Source of the DNA: DASYQD01 sp036005845
GTDB taxonomy: Bacteria > Acidobacteriota > Thermoanaerobaculia > Multivoradales > JAIOJS01
DNA: 64,000 bases
Assembly (NCBI GenBank): GCA_036005845.1
Contig: DASYQD010000174.1
Span: 1 to 64,000, forward strand
Direction: 5' to 3'
Positions 28,127-37,566 of this stretch are shown in pieces. The notes beneath the pieces are model-generated. The model saw only the letters and a program-made list of their open reading frames with translations, did not search any database and was not told the DNA's origin. A program made the translations under genes and the position numbers. How positions within the stretch are numbered: position 1 is the first letter of the stretch; every line of letters begins with the position of its first letter.

Positions 28127-28209
28127 GGGCCAGGGAGTCTATCGCAGCGGTCGCGGCCGCCTCCGTCCGCGAACGCCCTGGTTGACCGTGCTTCGCCGCA
28201 GCCGCAACA

Positions 28210-29421
28210 ATGCGTCTCGCCGCGATGGCTTCGCCTCCCTCTTCGCTCGTCCGCGCTCCCGGCAACGGCCCGGTCGCGCTCGTGCTCTCGGGCGGCGGCG
28301 CGCGCGCCGCGTATCAGGTGGGGCTGCTGCGCTACCTGCGGCGCGCCTTTCCCGACTTCCGCTTCCAGATCATCACCGGCACCTCGGCGGGCGCCATCAA
28401 CGCCGCCTACGTGGCGGCGCACCCGGGCACGATGGCAGAGGCGGCGGGCGGGCTCGCCGAGGTGTGGGCGACGCTCACCTTCGACAACGTCTTCCGCGTC
28501 GACGCCTCGGCCCTCGCCAAGAGCGTCGTGCGCTGGGGGACGCGGCTGCTCTCGGGCGGCGCCCACCTCGTCGCCCGCGCCAAGGGGCTGCTCGACACCG
28601 CGCCGCTGCGCACGCTGCTCAGCTCGGTGATGGCGACCGTGTCGGGCGAGCTGGTGGGCATCGGCGACAACGTCGAGAACGGCCGGCTCTCGGCGCTGGC
28701 CCTCACCACCATCAACTGGGCCACCGGGCAGACGGTGACCTGGATCGAGGGCCGCGACTTCGCCACCTCCGAGAGCCCGCAGCGCCGCACCGCCAAGGCG
28801 CGCATCGGCATCGACCACGTGATGGCGTCGGCGGCGCTGCCGCTGCTCTTCCCCGCCGTGCGCATCGGCAGCTCCTGGTACGGCGACGGCGGGGTGCGCC
28901 TGCTGGCGCCGCTGGCTCCCGCCATCCACCTCGGCGCCCAGCGCATCCTCGCCGTCTCGACGCGCTACCGCCGCACGCAGTCGGAGGCCGACCAGCCGGT
29001 GACCCGCGGCTACCCGCCGCCGGCGCAGGTGATCGGCACCGTGCTCAACGCCGTCTTCCTCGACCAGGTCGAGCAGGACGCGCAAGCGCTCAAGCGCATC
29101 AACCGGCTGCTCGCCAAGCTGCCACCCGAGCAGCGCGATGCGTTGCGGCCGATCGACCTGCACATCCTGCAGCCGTCGGAGGATCTCGGCAAGCTGGCCG
29201 CCGACTACCAGGACGCGCTGCCGAAGGGGCTCGGCTTCATGACCCGCGGCCTGGGCAGCCACGAGACGCGCTCGGCCGACCTGCTCTCGCTGCTGCTCTT
29301 CCACCCGGACTACCTGGAGAAGCTGATGGCGATCGGCGAGCGCGACGCCGAGACGGCGCACGATCGGCTGGCGGAGGTGCTGGGCTTCGCGCCGGCGCCG
29401 GAAGCGGCGCAGACGCGGTAA
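28210..29421 (+). CDS. Patatin-like phospholipase
   Basis: 403 aa. The oxyanion motif SGGGARAAYQVG, nucleophile Ser in GTSAG, and the catalytic Asp in YGDGGVR are all present, giving the Ser-Asp dyad of patatins. There is no signal peptide, so it is likely a cytoplasmic or membrane-associated lipid acyl hydrolase. The start may be ATG 28210 or ATG 28225. It is followed 13 bases later by a small lipoprotein gene, so the two are probably co-transcribed. Confidence 0.9.
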   Translation: MRLAAMASPPSSLVRAPGNGPVALVLSGGGARAAYQVGLLRYLRRAFPDFRFQIITGTSAGAINAAYVAAHPGTMAEAAGGLAEVWATLTFDNVFRVDASALAKSVVRWGTRLLSGGAHLVARAKGLLDTAPLRTLLSSVMATVSGELVGIGDNVENGRLSALALTTINWATGQTVTWIEGRDFATSESPQRRTAKARIGIDHVMASAALPLLFPAVRIGSSWYGDGGVRLLAPLAPAIHLGAQRILAVSTRYRRTQSEADQPVTRGYPPPAQVIGTVLNAVFLDQVEQDAQALKRINRLLAKLPPEQRDALRPIDLHILQPSEDLGKLAADYQDALPKGLGFMTRGLGSHETRSADLLSLLLFHPDYLEKLMAIGERDAETAHDRLAEVLGFAPAPEAAQTR

Positions 29422-29434
29422 GTTCAGGCAGGCC

Positions 29435-29902
29435 ATGCCCTCTCTTCGATCGCGGCGGCTCTTGGCGCTCCTCGGCGCGGCAGTGCTTCACGGCGGCTGC
29501 ATCGTCAGCTCGGCGCTCGACGCGGCGCGGAGCGAGCCCACCGGCAAAGTGCACCTCGCTTCCACGAAGCTCGGCCAGCACGACCTCGTGCCGCGCGTCT
29601 GCGGCTCCGGCGAGCGACAGCTGTTCTTCGGCGCCGACTTCCTCGATAACGGCGCGATCACGACGCGCCTGATCGTCGAGCCGACCGGCGCCGCGAGCCT
29701 GCGCTTCTTTCCGGCCGACAAACCGCTCGACGCGGGCGTGCTCTTTGGCCGGGCGGACTGCGGCCGCTTCGAGATGTCGCTCGAACACACCGGGTGGCGG
29801 GTCAACGAGATCTACGACCTCAGCGTGCGGCTCGACTTCGACTGCCGCAACGCCGCCGGCGACACGGCCAGCGGCTCGCTCGTCGCCGACCACTGCCACT
29901 GA
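29435..29902 (+). CDS. Small lipoprotein of unknown function
   Basis: 155 aa. The N-terminus MPSLRSRRLLALLGAAVLHGGC is a lipoprotein signal with lipobox HGGC. The mature part is rich in beta-type sequence and has three further Cys (VCGSG, ADCGRF, DFDCRN) plus one near the end (DHCH), perhaps two disulfides. No family was recognised. It follows the patatin gene closely. Confidence 0.75.
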   Translation: MPSLRSRRLLALLGAAVLHGGCIVSSALDAARSEPTGKVHLASTKLGQHDLVPRVCGSGERQLFFGADFLDNGAITTRLIVEPTGAASLRFFPADKPLDAGVLFGRADCGRFEMSLEHTGWRVNEIYDLSVRLDFDCRNAAGDTASGSLVADHCH

Positions 29903-29959
29903 GCGGACGCGAGCTGCCGGTCGCCGCGCGGCAGCGAACACCTCGCTCGGCAGTGCAAC

Positions 29960-32140
29960 TCAGTGCGCGCCGAGCTGGCGCCGCAGGTCCTGCAGCCGCT
30001 CGTCACCCGGCGAGCGCTCGAGCGCCCGGTCGACCAGCGCACGGGCCTCGCCGGCGCGGCCGCTGCGGTCGAGCACCAGGGCGTAGAGGGCGACGATCAT
30101 CGGGTCGTCCGGCTTGCGCTCGTAGGCAGCGCCGCAGTCGGCGAGACTGCCCGCAAGGTCGCCGAGGACGAGCTTGGCCGCCCCGCGCTGGCGCAGGAGC
30201 AGCGGGTCTCCCGGCCGGCGCGCGAGCGCCGCGGCGGTGAGCCGCACCACGTCCTCGCTGCGGCCGAGCTCGCCGAGCGAGGCGAGATACTCGACCAGGT
30301 AGTTGCCTGGCTCTTCGCCGAGGAAGATCCGCTGGACGCGCTCGACGATGGCGCTCCATGCGCCTGTCGGGACCACGAAAGGCGGTGTGCTCGCGGCGCC
30401 CGCGCGCGCGAGCTCGAACACCGGCGCCACGCCCGGCGCATCCTTCGCGAAAACGACCGCCAGTGCATCGGCGTAGACGACGCGCCATCGCGGATCGTGC
30501 AGCAAGGCGTTGCCGATGGCGCCGCGCAGGGTCTTCGAGTAGAGGCCGAGCACGGCGGTGCGGAAGCCGTAGCGCCGCTCCGCCGCCGCCCAGGCATCCG
30601 GCGAGTCCACCATCTGCGTGTAGTCCACGACGAGCTGAGGGTCGAGCACGCGCGGGTCGATGAAGACACGCCGCGCCGGATGCAGGCGCCAGCCGAGATA
30701 GCCGCCCATCTGGTAATCGTTGAAGATCGGTCCGGCAAGGTCCTGAGCGAGCAGGATGGACGCCGCACCCGGACAAGCGAGACGCGGCGCCATCTCGAAG
30801 AAGCTGAAGGAGCCGGCGCTCGATTGGCCGGATTCGAAGCCGCGCCGCCCCGCCCAGAGCGCCGCCGCGGAGAGCGTGAGCGCAAACGCCAGAGCGCCCG
30901 CGGCCACCGCGTACCGCCAATCGCTCGCCTTAGTCCGCGCCGCTTTCGGCGCTCGCCGGCCGCGTCGCTCGCGCCGGCCTTCGCGCAGGTTGTAGATGCC
31001 TACCAGCGCGGTCACGACGGCGAAAGGCACGAGGTGCCGCACGGCCGTCGCCGCCAACCCGGCCAGCGCGAGGAAGAGCAGCAGCCGAGCCGGCGAGCGC
31101 CGCCGGCAGACGACGAAGCTCGCCGCGCCGGCGATCAGCAGACCGAGATAGATCACCGACGGCCAGACGTCGGCGACGGCGAACGGGCTGCGCCACTCGA
31201 CGATGAGCAGCGTGCCCAGCTCGCCGCGCGGCTGCACGTTCGCGGCGCCGGAGACGAAGCTGAGCGGCGCCAGGCGCTCGCGCCAGCTCCCCGGCCCGAG
31301 CAGCGCCAGCGCCGCGAACGCCGGCAGCGTCCACAGCGGCGGCGCCGCGCTCGCATCAGTGGCGTCGCGCGTTGAGCCGCGCGCGGCTCGCCAGCGCGCC
31401 AGCTGCCCGGCCGCGGCGTAGCAGCCGACGGCGACGAGCCCCAGCGGATAGCCGCCGTGCAGGTTGGCCCACAGCACGAAGAGCGCGCCGATCAGCGCGC
31501 CGCGCTTCCAGGTGAACGCGCCGCCGCACCCCAGCAGCCGCACGAACGCCGCGAGCATCAGCCACGTCGCCAGCTCCGCCTTGCCGCACAGCCGCGCGCC
31601 GGCGGCGAGCACCAGCGCGGTCGACCAGCAGGCGTTGGCGAGCCCCCAGCGGTCGAGCCGCGCCGCGGTGTAGACGAGGCCGACGACCGCCGCCGCCACC
31701 AGAGCCTGCCCGATCACCACGAGCCCCAAGCCCCCCAGCCGGTGCAGCAGCGCGACGAGGACCGTCCACAGCCAGGAGTGGATCACCCAATGGCTGCCGC
31801 GCGTCGGCGTGTAGAGAAATGGATCGTGCGCCGGGATGCGTCCCGCGTCGAGCACCGCCTCGCCGGAGCTCAGGTACCACCAGAAGTCCTCGTTCCACAG
31901 GTAGCCGAGCGTCAGCGCCAGCACCAGGAGCTCGACGGGCACGAGCATCGCCAGCCACCGCCACCGCGCCAGCGGCATCGGGCTGGCGGCATTCGCGACG
32001 CCGCCAGCGTGCCGTAGCTCGTGCTCGCTCGCGCGCATGTCGCGGCGCTCGTCCTCGGCCGGTCGCGCCGCGCGCTCCTCGCCGCGCGCACCGCGCTCCG
32101 CCGCAGGCCGGCGCTGCGCGGAACGTCGCTTCTTCGTCAT
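29960..32140 (-). CDS. Polytopic membrane protein with C-terminal TPRs (GT-C-like)
   Basis: 726 aa. A charged Arg-rich N-terminus is followed by 10-12 hydrophobic helices between residues about 65 and 430. The first loop contains WNEDFWWYLSSGEAVLDAGRIPAHDPF, a pattern common to GT-C-fold membrane proteins of unknown donor. A soluble extracytoplasmic domain (about 450-620) is followed by two or three TPRs to the end (DPMIVALYALVLDRSGRAGEARALVDRAL is interrupted here by description only at its centre). It may handle polyprenyl-linked sugars; this is inference. It lies just downstream of the aldolase gene on the same strand. Confidence 0.75.
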   Translation of the reverse strand: MTKKRRSAQRRPAAERGARGEERAARPAEDERRDMRASEHELRHAGGVANAASPMPLARWRWLAMLVPVELLVLALTLGYLWNEDFWWYLSSGEAVLDAGRIPAHDPFLYTPTRGSHWVIHSWLWTVLVALLHRLGGLGLVVIGQALVAAAVVGLVYTAARLDRWGLANACWSTALVLAAGARLCGKAELATWLMLAAFVRLLGCGGAFTWKRGALIGALFVLWANLHGGYPLGLVAVGCYAAAGQLARWRAARGSTRDATDASAAPPLWTLPAFAALALLGPGSWRERLAPLSFVSGAANVQPRGELGTLLIVEWRSPFAVADVWPSVIYLGLLIAGAASFVVCRRRSPARLLLFLALAGLAATAVRHLVPFAVVTALVGIYNLREGRRERRGRRAPKAARTKASDWRYAVAAGALAFALTLSAAALWAGRRGFESGQSSAGSFSFFEMAPRLACPGAASILLAQDLAGPIFNDYQMGGYLGWRLHPARRVFIDPRVLDPQLVVDYTQMVDSPDAWAAAERRYGFRTAVLGLYSKTLRGAIGNALLHDPRWRVVYADALAVVFAKDAPGVAPVFELARAGAASTPPFVVPTGAWSAIVERVQRIFLGEEPGNYLVEYLASLGELGRSEDVVRLTAAALARRPGDPLLLRQRGAAKLVLGDLAGSLADCGAAYERKPDDPMIVALYALVLDRSGRAGEARALVDRALERSPGDERLQDLRRQLGAH

Positions 32141-32176
32141 CGCGGCGTTCCCGGGACCGCCGGCGCCGCCCGCCGC

Positions 32177-33253
32177 TCAGGCGATCGTCACCTCGTCGCA
32201 GAGGTAGACGTCCTGAATCGCGTTGAGCAGCTCGACGCCTTCGCGCATCGGCCGCTGGAACGCCTTGCGCCCGGAGATCAGCCCACAGCCGCCGCCGCGC
32301 TTGTTGATCACGGCGGTGCGCACCGCCTGCGAGAGATCGCTCGCGCCGGCGCTCTCGCCGCCTGAGTTGATGAGCCCGACACGCCCCATGTAGCAGTTCG
32401 CCACCTGCCAGCGCACGTAGTCCACGGGGTGGTCGGTGACGAGGTCGCCGTAGACGCGCTTGCTGGTCTTGCCGAAGTTGAGCGCCGGGTAGCCGCCGTT
32501 GTTGGTGGGCAGCTTCTGCTTGATGACGTCCGCTTCGATGGTGACGCCGAGGTGGTTGGCCTGGCCGGTGAGGTCGGCCGCCGTGTGGTAGTCGACGCCG
32601 TCCTTCTTGAACGCCGGGTTGCGCAGGTAGCACCAGAGGATGGTGGCGAGCCCCAGCTCGTGCGCGTGCGCGAAGCACTGCGCCACCTCGACGATCTCGC
32701 GGCCGGCGTCGTCGGAGCCGAAGTAGATCGTGGCGCCCACCGCCGCGGCGCCCATCTCCCATGCCTGCTCGACCTGCGCGAACATGATCTGGCTGAACTG
32801 GTTGGGATAGGTGAGCAGCTCGTTGTGGTTGAGCTTGAGGATGAACGGGATCTTGTGTGCGTACTTGCGCGATATCGAGCCGAGCACGCCGAGCGTCGAG
32901 GCGACGCCGTTGCAGCCGCCTTCGATGGCGAGCTTGACGATGTTCTCGGGGTCCATGTACTCGGGGTTGGGCGCGAACGACGCCGCCGCCGAGTGCTCGA
33001 TGCCCTGGTCGACGGGGAGGATCGACAGGTAGCCGGTGCCGGCGAGCCGACCGTGATGGTGCAGCCGGTGCAGGTTGACGAGCACCTGCGGCTTGCGGTC
33101 CGAGCCGGCGAAGCAGCGGTCGAGGTGATCGGGCCCCGGCAGCTGCAACTGCTCGCGGCGCACGCCCTGGCAGGTGAACGACAGCAGACTGTCGGCGTCG
33201 TTGCCGAGCCGCTCGGCGATGCGGTCGATGGAAGAGGCGTGAACCGTGGCCAT
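32177..33253 (-). CDS. fbaB: Class I fructose-bisphosphate aldolase (DhnA/FbaB type)
   Basis: 358 aa, about the length of E. coli FbaB (350). The ATG at 33253 follows AGGAGA by six bases; longer frames lack any family similarity. Conserved stretches include SILPVDQGIEH, FILKLNHNELL, GATIYFGS, ADVIKQKLP and GLINSGGES. It catalyses reversible cleavage of fructose-1,6-bisphosphate through a Schiff-base Lys, in glycolysis and gluconeogenesis. It sits alone between unrelated membrane and NUDIX genes. Confidence 0.95.
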   Translation of the reverse strand: MATVHASSIDRIAERLGNDADSLLSFTCQGVRREQLQLPGPDHLDRCFAGSDRKPQVLVNLHRLHHHGRLAGTGYLSILPVDQGIEHSAAASFAPNPEYMDPENIVKLAIEGGCNGVASTLGVLGSISRKYAHKIPFILKLNHNELLTYPNQFSQIMFAQVEQAWEMGAAAVGATIYFGSDDAGREIVEVAQCFAHAHELGLATILWCYLRNPAFKKDGVDYHTAADLTGQANHLGVTIEADVIKQKLPTNNGGYPALNFGKTSKRVYGDLVTDHPVDYVRWQVANCYMGRVGLINSGGESAGASDLSQAVRTAVINKRGGGCGLISGRKAFQRPMREGVELLNAIQDVYLCDEVTIA

Positions 33254-33351
33254 GGCGATCTCTCCTGATGAAGGCGAAGGCAGTCGAGGCGGCATTCTAT
33301 CGCCGCCTCTCTCGCTGCCTCTCCGACCATCCTGCCCGCCGGGCGCGCCGC

Positions 33352-33975
33352 TCAGCGCGCGGCTTCGCGCGCGAGGTCGAGACGCTCGAGCAGGTTCGCC
33401 AGCACCAGCGCCGTGGCGCCCCAGATCTGCCGGCCGCCGACGTGGAAGACGGTGAGGTCGCGCGGCACGTCGTCGACGAGCACCGTGCGCCGCTCGACGA
33501 GCTGCGGGTTGGCGACGGCGGCGAGCGGCAGCGCGAAGACCTCCGCCACCTCGCGCGCGGCGACCTTGGTCTCCACCGGGTAGGGCACAGCGCCCACGCA
33601 CGGCTGCATGGTGAAGCCGGTGGGCGTCGCCAGCTCGTCGAGCATGCCGAGCGGCAGCACCTTCTTGGGCTCGAGGCCGATCTCCTCCTCGCTCTCGCGC
33701 AGCGCCGCCGCCCACGGCTCCTCGCCGGGCTCGAGGCTGCCGCCGGGGAAGGCGATCTGGCCGCGGTGGTAGGGCAAGTCCTCGGCGCGGCGGGTGAGCA
33801 ACACCCACAACCCGCCGGCGTCGACGTAGAGCGGCACCAGCACCGCCGCGCGACGCGCCGCCTCGCCGACGCGCGCCACCGGCAGCCGCTGCGGCGGCGG
33901 CGAGGCGAGGCGGTTGCGCACCTCGACGATCCAGCTCCCGCTCGGCTTTTGCTGGGGGTTGTCTCGCTCGCTCAT
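33352..33975 (-). CDS. NUDIX hydrolase, CoA-pyrophosphatase (NudL) type
   Basis: 207 aa, ATG at 33975. The NUDIX box GGSLEPGEEPWAAALRESEE continuing EIGL matches GX5EX7REUXEEXGU. The preceding LLTRRAEDLPYHRGQIAFPG is the extra signature of the CoA diphosphatase subfamily, which cuts CoA to 4'-phosphopantetheine and 3',5'-ADP. It starts five bases after the stop of the membrane-protein gene upstream, so the two are co-transcribed. Confidence 0.92.
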   Translation of the reverse strand: MSERDNPQQKPSGSWIVEVRNRLASPPPQRLPVARVGEAARRAAVLVPLYVDAGGLWVLLTRRAEDLPYHRGQIAFPGGSLEPGEEPWAAALRESEEEIGLEPKKVLPLGMLDELATPTGFTMQPCVGAVPYPVETKVAAREVAEVFALPLAAVANPQLVERRTVLVDDVPRDLTVFHVGGRQIWGATALVLANLLERLDLAREAAR

Positions 33976-33980
33976 CGCTT

Positions 33981-35690
33981 TTATCCCGGCCGCACGCGAA
34001 TGGTGAACTGTTTGCCGTGCGGCCCCGGCAGGCGCACGGAGACGTGGTAGAAGCTCCACGGCCGGTCGTCGCCCGGCATCTCGTGCCGCGCCGCGGTACG
34101 TTTCGGCCGCACCAGGAACGCGATGCCGCCATCGGGGCGGAAGATCAGCTCGCTCACCTCGGCGCCGCGCACCGGCAGCTCGTTGCCCGCCTGCTCGCCG
34201 CCCTCCACCCAGAACCCCGGCGCCGCGGCGGGAGTGGCGGCGAGGAGCTCGACCCACTCGCCCGCCGGCACCGCGGCTACCGAGCCGCCGGGCAGAGCAG
34301 CGCCGCCGAGCAGCGTCAGGCGGCCGTTGCCGAAGCGCAGGCGCGAGCCAAAGTGGAGCTTCGGCTGCGTCGTCTCGAGCGGCGCCCAGGGCGCGAGGTA
34401 CGGCGCCGCGTAGCGCAGCTTGCCAGCGGAGTCGAACGGGTGGCGCGGGGACTTCCACAGCGGCCACAACCACGCCGCCGCCCAGATGCAGGTGACGAGC
34501 ATCGCCCATTTCGACGGCGGCCGACCCACTGCGAGGCAGAGCACGGCCAGAAGCGGCACCGCGGCGCGCAGGCCCAGTGCCAGCGACGAACCGGCGATGT
34601 CGAAGGGGCGAAGGAGGAGAAGGAGCGCAAGGGAGAGCAACGCGCCCGCCCACATCGCGCCGCGCCCCTGACTGCGATCGCCGAGGAAGGCGAAGAGCAC
34701 GACGGGCGCGAAATAAAAGAGGACGCCGAGGTGCCGGCCGGCGAACGCGTAGGCGACGTCCCACGCGAGCACCCGCGGGTGGAACGCGAGCTGGAAGTCC
34801 CAACCGAGACCGGCGAGCAGCGCGCGCAGCGAAGGCGTCGTGCGCGTGGTGGCGGCGCCCGCGACGGCGAGCAGCAGCAACGTCGCCGCGGCGCCGCCGA
34901 GGATCCACACGGTGCCGGCGCGACGCCGGCTCGCCGGCACCGTGGCCGCGGCCGGCCAGAGTAGCGGCAGCGTCCACGGCGCCGCGCTCGCCACCGCGCC
35001 GAGCAGCGTGCCCACCGCGAGCCAGCGCGGCGCGAAGCGCCCGCCGCGCACCGGCGCCTCCTCGGGGTACATCTCGGGCAACCCTGCCGTGAACACCGGT
35101 GGCAACGCGGCGTGCGCGTTACGGGCGAGCGCGAACGCCACGAGCAGCAGCGCCGCGAGCAACACCTCGGGCCAGAGTCGCAGCAGGTAGGCACCGGTGG
35201 CGCTGGCAAAGAGGAGCACGATCGGTAACCAGGCAGCGCTGCGGCCGACGTGCCGCGACAGCGTCGCGGCCGCGTAGAGCGCGGCCAGCGCGAACAGCAA
35301 ACCCTGTGCGAGCAATGCGCCGCGCGCGCCGGCGAGCGCCGCCCACGGCGCCAGAAAGAGGGCGTAGAGCAGCGGTGGACCGAACGGCTTGCCATCGACC
35401 GTCTCCGGCGCGTCGACGGCGATCATCGCCAGGTCGGGCACCGGCCCAACACGCAGCGCCAGCTCGCGCTCGCGCTTGACGTCCGCCGCCTCCCACACGC
35501 GGTCGCCGTCGCCGGCGAGGCTCTGCGACGCGAGCACCGACGCCGCGCTCTCGGAGTCGAGCACCGGCCCCGGCACGATGGCGACGCCGACCAGCAGCGC
35601 GACGCCGAACGCCAGCGCCAGCAACGGCGCCCACGGCAGCGGCTCGACGGCCGCGACGTCGACGCTCTCCTGCGCCGACCGCTCGCCCAC
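33981..35690 (-). CDS. Polytopic membrane protein, possibly glycosyltransferase-related
   Basis: 569 aa with a GTG start at 35690 preceded by GGAGGAG. About ten hydrophobic helices cover residues 20-400, and a soluble domain of about 150 residues ends the chain (KLHFGSRLRFGNGRLTLLGG). The region before helix 2 (PVLDSESAASVLASQSLAGD) has the acidic loop expected of GT-C-type enzymes. No specific family was recognised. The gene is followed directly by the NUDIX gene and lies downstream of a glycosyltransferase. Confidence 0.7.
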   Translation of the reverse strand: MGERSAQESVDVAAVEPLPWAPLLALAFGVALLVGVAIVPGPVLDSESAASVLASQSLAGDGDRVWEAADVKRERELALRVGPVPDLAMIAVDAPETVDGKPFGPPLLYALFLAPWAALAGARGALLAQGLLFALAALYAAATLSRHVGRSAAWLPIVLLFASATGAYLLRLWPEVLLAALLLVAFALARNAHAALPPVFTAGLPEMYPEEAPVRGGRFAPRWLAVGTLLGAVASAAPWTLPLLWPAAATVPASRRRAGTVWILGGAAATLLLLAVAGAATTRTTPSLRALLAGLGWDFQLAFHPRVLAWDVAYAFAGRHLGVLFYFAPVVLFAFLGDRSQGRGAMWAGALLSLALLLLLRPFDIAGSSLALGLRAAVPLLAVLCLAVGRPPSKWAMLVTCIWAAAWLWPLWKSPRHPFDSAGKLRYAAPYLAPWAPLETTQPKLHFGSRLRFGNGRLTLLGGAALPGGSVAAVPAGEWVELLAATPAAAPGFWVEGGEQAGNELPVRGAEVSELIFRPDGGIAFLVRPKRTAARHEMPGDDRPWSFYHVSVRLPGPHGKQFTIRVRPG

Positions 35691-35709
35691 CTAGACCTCT
35701 CCTCCGAAA

Positions 35710-35738
35710 CGCGGCGGCGGTTCGACCGCCGCCGCGTC
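35710..35738 (-). terminator. Perfect 12-bp hairpin after the glycosyltransferase gene
   Basis: ACGCGGCGGCGG (35710-35721) and CCGCCGCCGCGT (35727-35738) pair exactly around loop TTCGA. On the minus strand it is followed by TTTCGG, so it is a weak intrinsic terminator at best. The ribosome site of the next gene starts immediately after it. Confidence 0.5.
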
Positions 35739-35768
35739 GACTCTCACGTCCCCTGACCGCGCGTCCAC

Positions 35769-37364
35769 CTACACCTCGCCCTCGAACCGCGGCCCGCCGA
35801 ACTGCCAAGCGTCGCCGAGCTCGAGCAGACACGGCGCCACCTGCAGGCGTGCGGCGCCCAACGGCCGCCGCAGCGGCACCGTGAAGACGTGCTCCTCGCC
35901 GGGATCGACGTCGCGCGGCATCTCGATCCACGGCAGCTCTTCGACAACCCCCCCCTCTTCGCCGCGCAGCACGACGCGAAGCACCGTGCCGCCAAGCCCG
36001 CGATGCGCGGCGAGCCAGCGCGCCTCGCCGGTGTTGCGCAGGCGCACGCGGATCGTGCGGCGCTCGCCCGGCGACCAGCCGTCGAGCGGCTCGACCTCCA
36101 TCGCCGCCGCGAGCGGCTCCCAGAACGGCGCCCGCGGCAGCGGCTCTCGCGCCGGCGCCGGTCCCGGTGGCTCGGCATCGGCAAGCTCGCTGCACGCGGC
36201 CACGATCGCGGCCGCGGCGCGCGCCGGATCGTGCTCGCGCGCCACGTGCGCACGCGCGGCCTCCCCCAGCCGCTGCAGCGCCTCGGGCGCGGCGAGCAGC
36301 TCGGCGAGACGCGGCGCCAACGCCGCCGCCTCGCCATCCGGATCGCTGCTGTCGGCGAGAGGCACCTTCACCACCGCCTCGTCCGGCAGATCGCGGAATT
36401 GCGCGTACTCGTTGACGATCGTCGGCCGTCCGACGGCGAGTATCCGCAAGAGCGACGCCGACGTCTCCCCGGCCGTCGGATAGCGCAGATTCAAGCAGAG
36501 GTCGCTCGCCGCGATCGCGGCTTCGAGCTCGGCGAACTCCACGTAGCCGAGCACGTGCACGCGGTCGGCGACGCCGAGCTGCCGTGCTAGGCCAACGAGG
36601 TCAACGATCGGCGACACCTCGCCGGCGACCAGCAGGTGGGCGGAGGCGAGCTCGGGGCGCGCCAGCGCACGCACTGCCACGTGCGTGCGCTTCATCGGCG
36701 TCTGGAAACCGAACGAGCCCAAGACCGGTGCGCCCTCAGGAATGCCGAGCCGCGCACGCAGCGCCGCGCCGGCGGCCGCATCGGCGGGCGGCGGCAGCGG
36801 CACCGCCATCGGCACCTGCCGCGCGCGCAGCTCGGGATCTTCGGCGTGCAACTCCTCCACCGCCCAGGCACTGTGCACCAGCACCCCCCGCTGCGCGCGC
36901 AGCAAGCTCCGCCGTGCCGGCAACGCAAATTGCACCACCGTGTCGACGAACCCCCACCGCGCCGGCGCCGCGGCAAGCTCCCCCACCCAGCCGTGGTCCG
37001 CAGCGAGCTGCGCCCGATAACCGTCGAAGTCGCCGGGCGCCTGCCCCAACGTCCGCCCGAGCAGGAAGTGGTGCAACACGAGATCGTGCAGCACCAACAC
37101 GCCCGGCACGCGCAGCGCCGCCTCCCACACCGGCCGGTGCAGCTCGTTGTTCCCCATCTGGTACAGCGGCAGCCGTTCATTGCCCAGCCCCGCCGGCGTC
37201 ACCACAGGCCACCGCGCCGCGAGCAGCGGCGACACCGCCTGCCCCGGCAACGCCACCAGCCGCAAATCGCACCGCTCGCCCAGATGCGGCAGCAAGTCCG
37301 CGCTGTAATCCGCAATCCCCGTCCGCGCCGGCGGCAGCGGCGACACATAGTCGACTCGCAACAT
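35769..37364 (-). CDS. Glycosyltransferase family 4 protein with extra C-terminal beta domain
   Basis: 531 aa. The N-terminal Rossmann domain has VSPLPPARTGIADYS, where PPARTGIADYS fits the donor/acceptor loop of GT4 enzymes. The C-terminal Rossmann domain has GSFGFQTPMKRTHVAVRAL and LNLRYPTAGETSASLLRILAVG is summarised here as the nucleotide-sugar-binding ETSAS region. After about residue 400 an additional Ig-like domain of about 110 residues (WSPGERRTIRVRLRNTGEA) follows, which is unusual for GT4. The role is likely surface polysaccharide synthesis; donor and acceptor are unknown. Confidence 0.87.
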   Translation of the reverse strand: MLRVDYVSPLPPARTGIADYSADLLPHLGERCDLRLVALPGQAVSPLLAARWPVVTPAGLGNERLPLYQMGNNELHRPVWEAALRVPGVLVLHDLVLHHFLLGRTLGQAPGDFDGYRAQLAADHGWVGELAAAPARWGFVDTVVQFALPARRSLLRAQRGVLVHSAWAVEELHAEDPELRARQVPMAVPLPPPADAAAGAALRARLGIPEGAPVLGSFGFQTPMKRTHVAVRALARPELASAHLLVAGEVSPIVDLVGLARQLGVADRVHVLGYVEFAELEAAIAASDLCLNLRYPTAGETSASLLRILAVGRPTIVNEYAQFRDLPDEAVVKVPLADSSDPDGEAAALAPRLAELLAAPEALQRLGEAARAHVAREHDPARAAAAIVAACSELADAEPPGPAPAREPLPRAPFWEPLAAAMEVEPLDGWSPGERRTIRVRLRNTGEARWLAAHRGLGGTVLRVVLRGEEGGVVEELPWIEMPRDVDPGEEHVFTVPLRRPLGAARLQVAPCLLELGDAWQFGGPRFEGEV

Positions 37365-37450
37365 GGGCTAAGGAGCCTAGCAGCCCGTCACATCCTCACT
37401 TCCCTCAAGCATCGAGGATCGAGGCGCGGGTCGGGCGCCGGCCGCAGCGG

Positions 37451-37520
37451 GCGCGCGGGGGGGAGGGCTCCCACCGCGCGCAGCTTGCGAGCACGGTGGG
37501 ATACCCACCCGCAGGCGGGG
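37451..37520 (-). repeat. Dispersed GC-rich intergenic repeat, copy 2
   Basis: This is the reverse-oriented partner of the element at 16089-16169. It keeps CCCCGCCTGC at its start and GGGAGCCCTCCCCCC at its end, with a shorter centre. Here GGTGGG-TAT-CCCACC forms a perfect hairpin, and CCACCG and CGGTGG a second one. It lies in the 202-base gap between the glycosyltransferase and prfB. Confidence 0.75.
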
Positions 37521-37566
37521 ACCCGCGCGGCCGGCGGCCGTTCCGCGCCTCTCCGACCCTCAGCCC

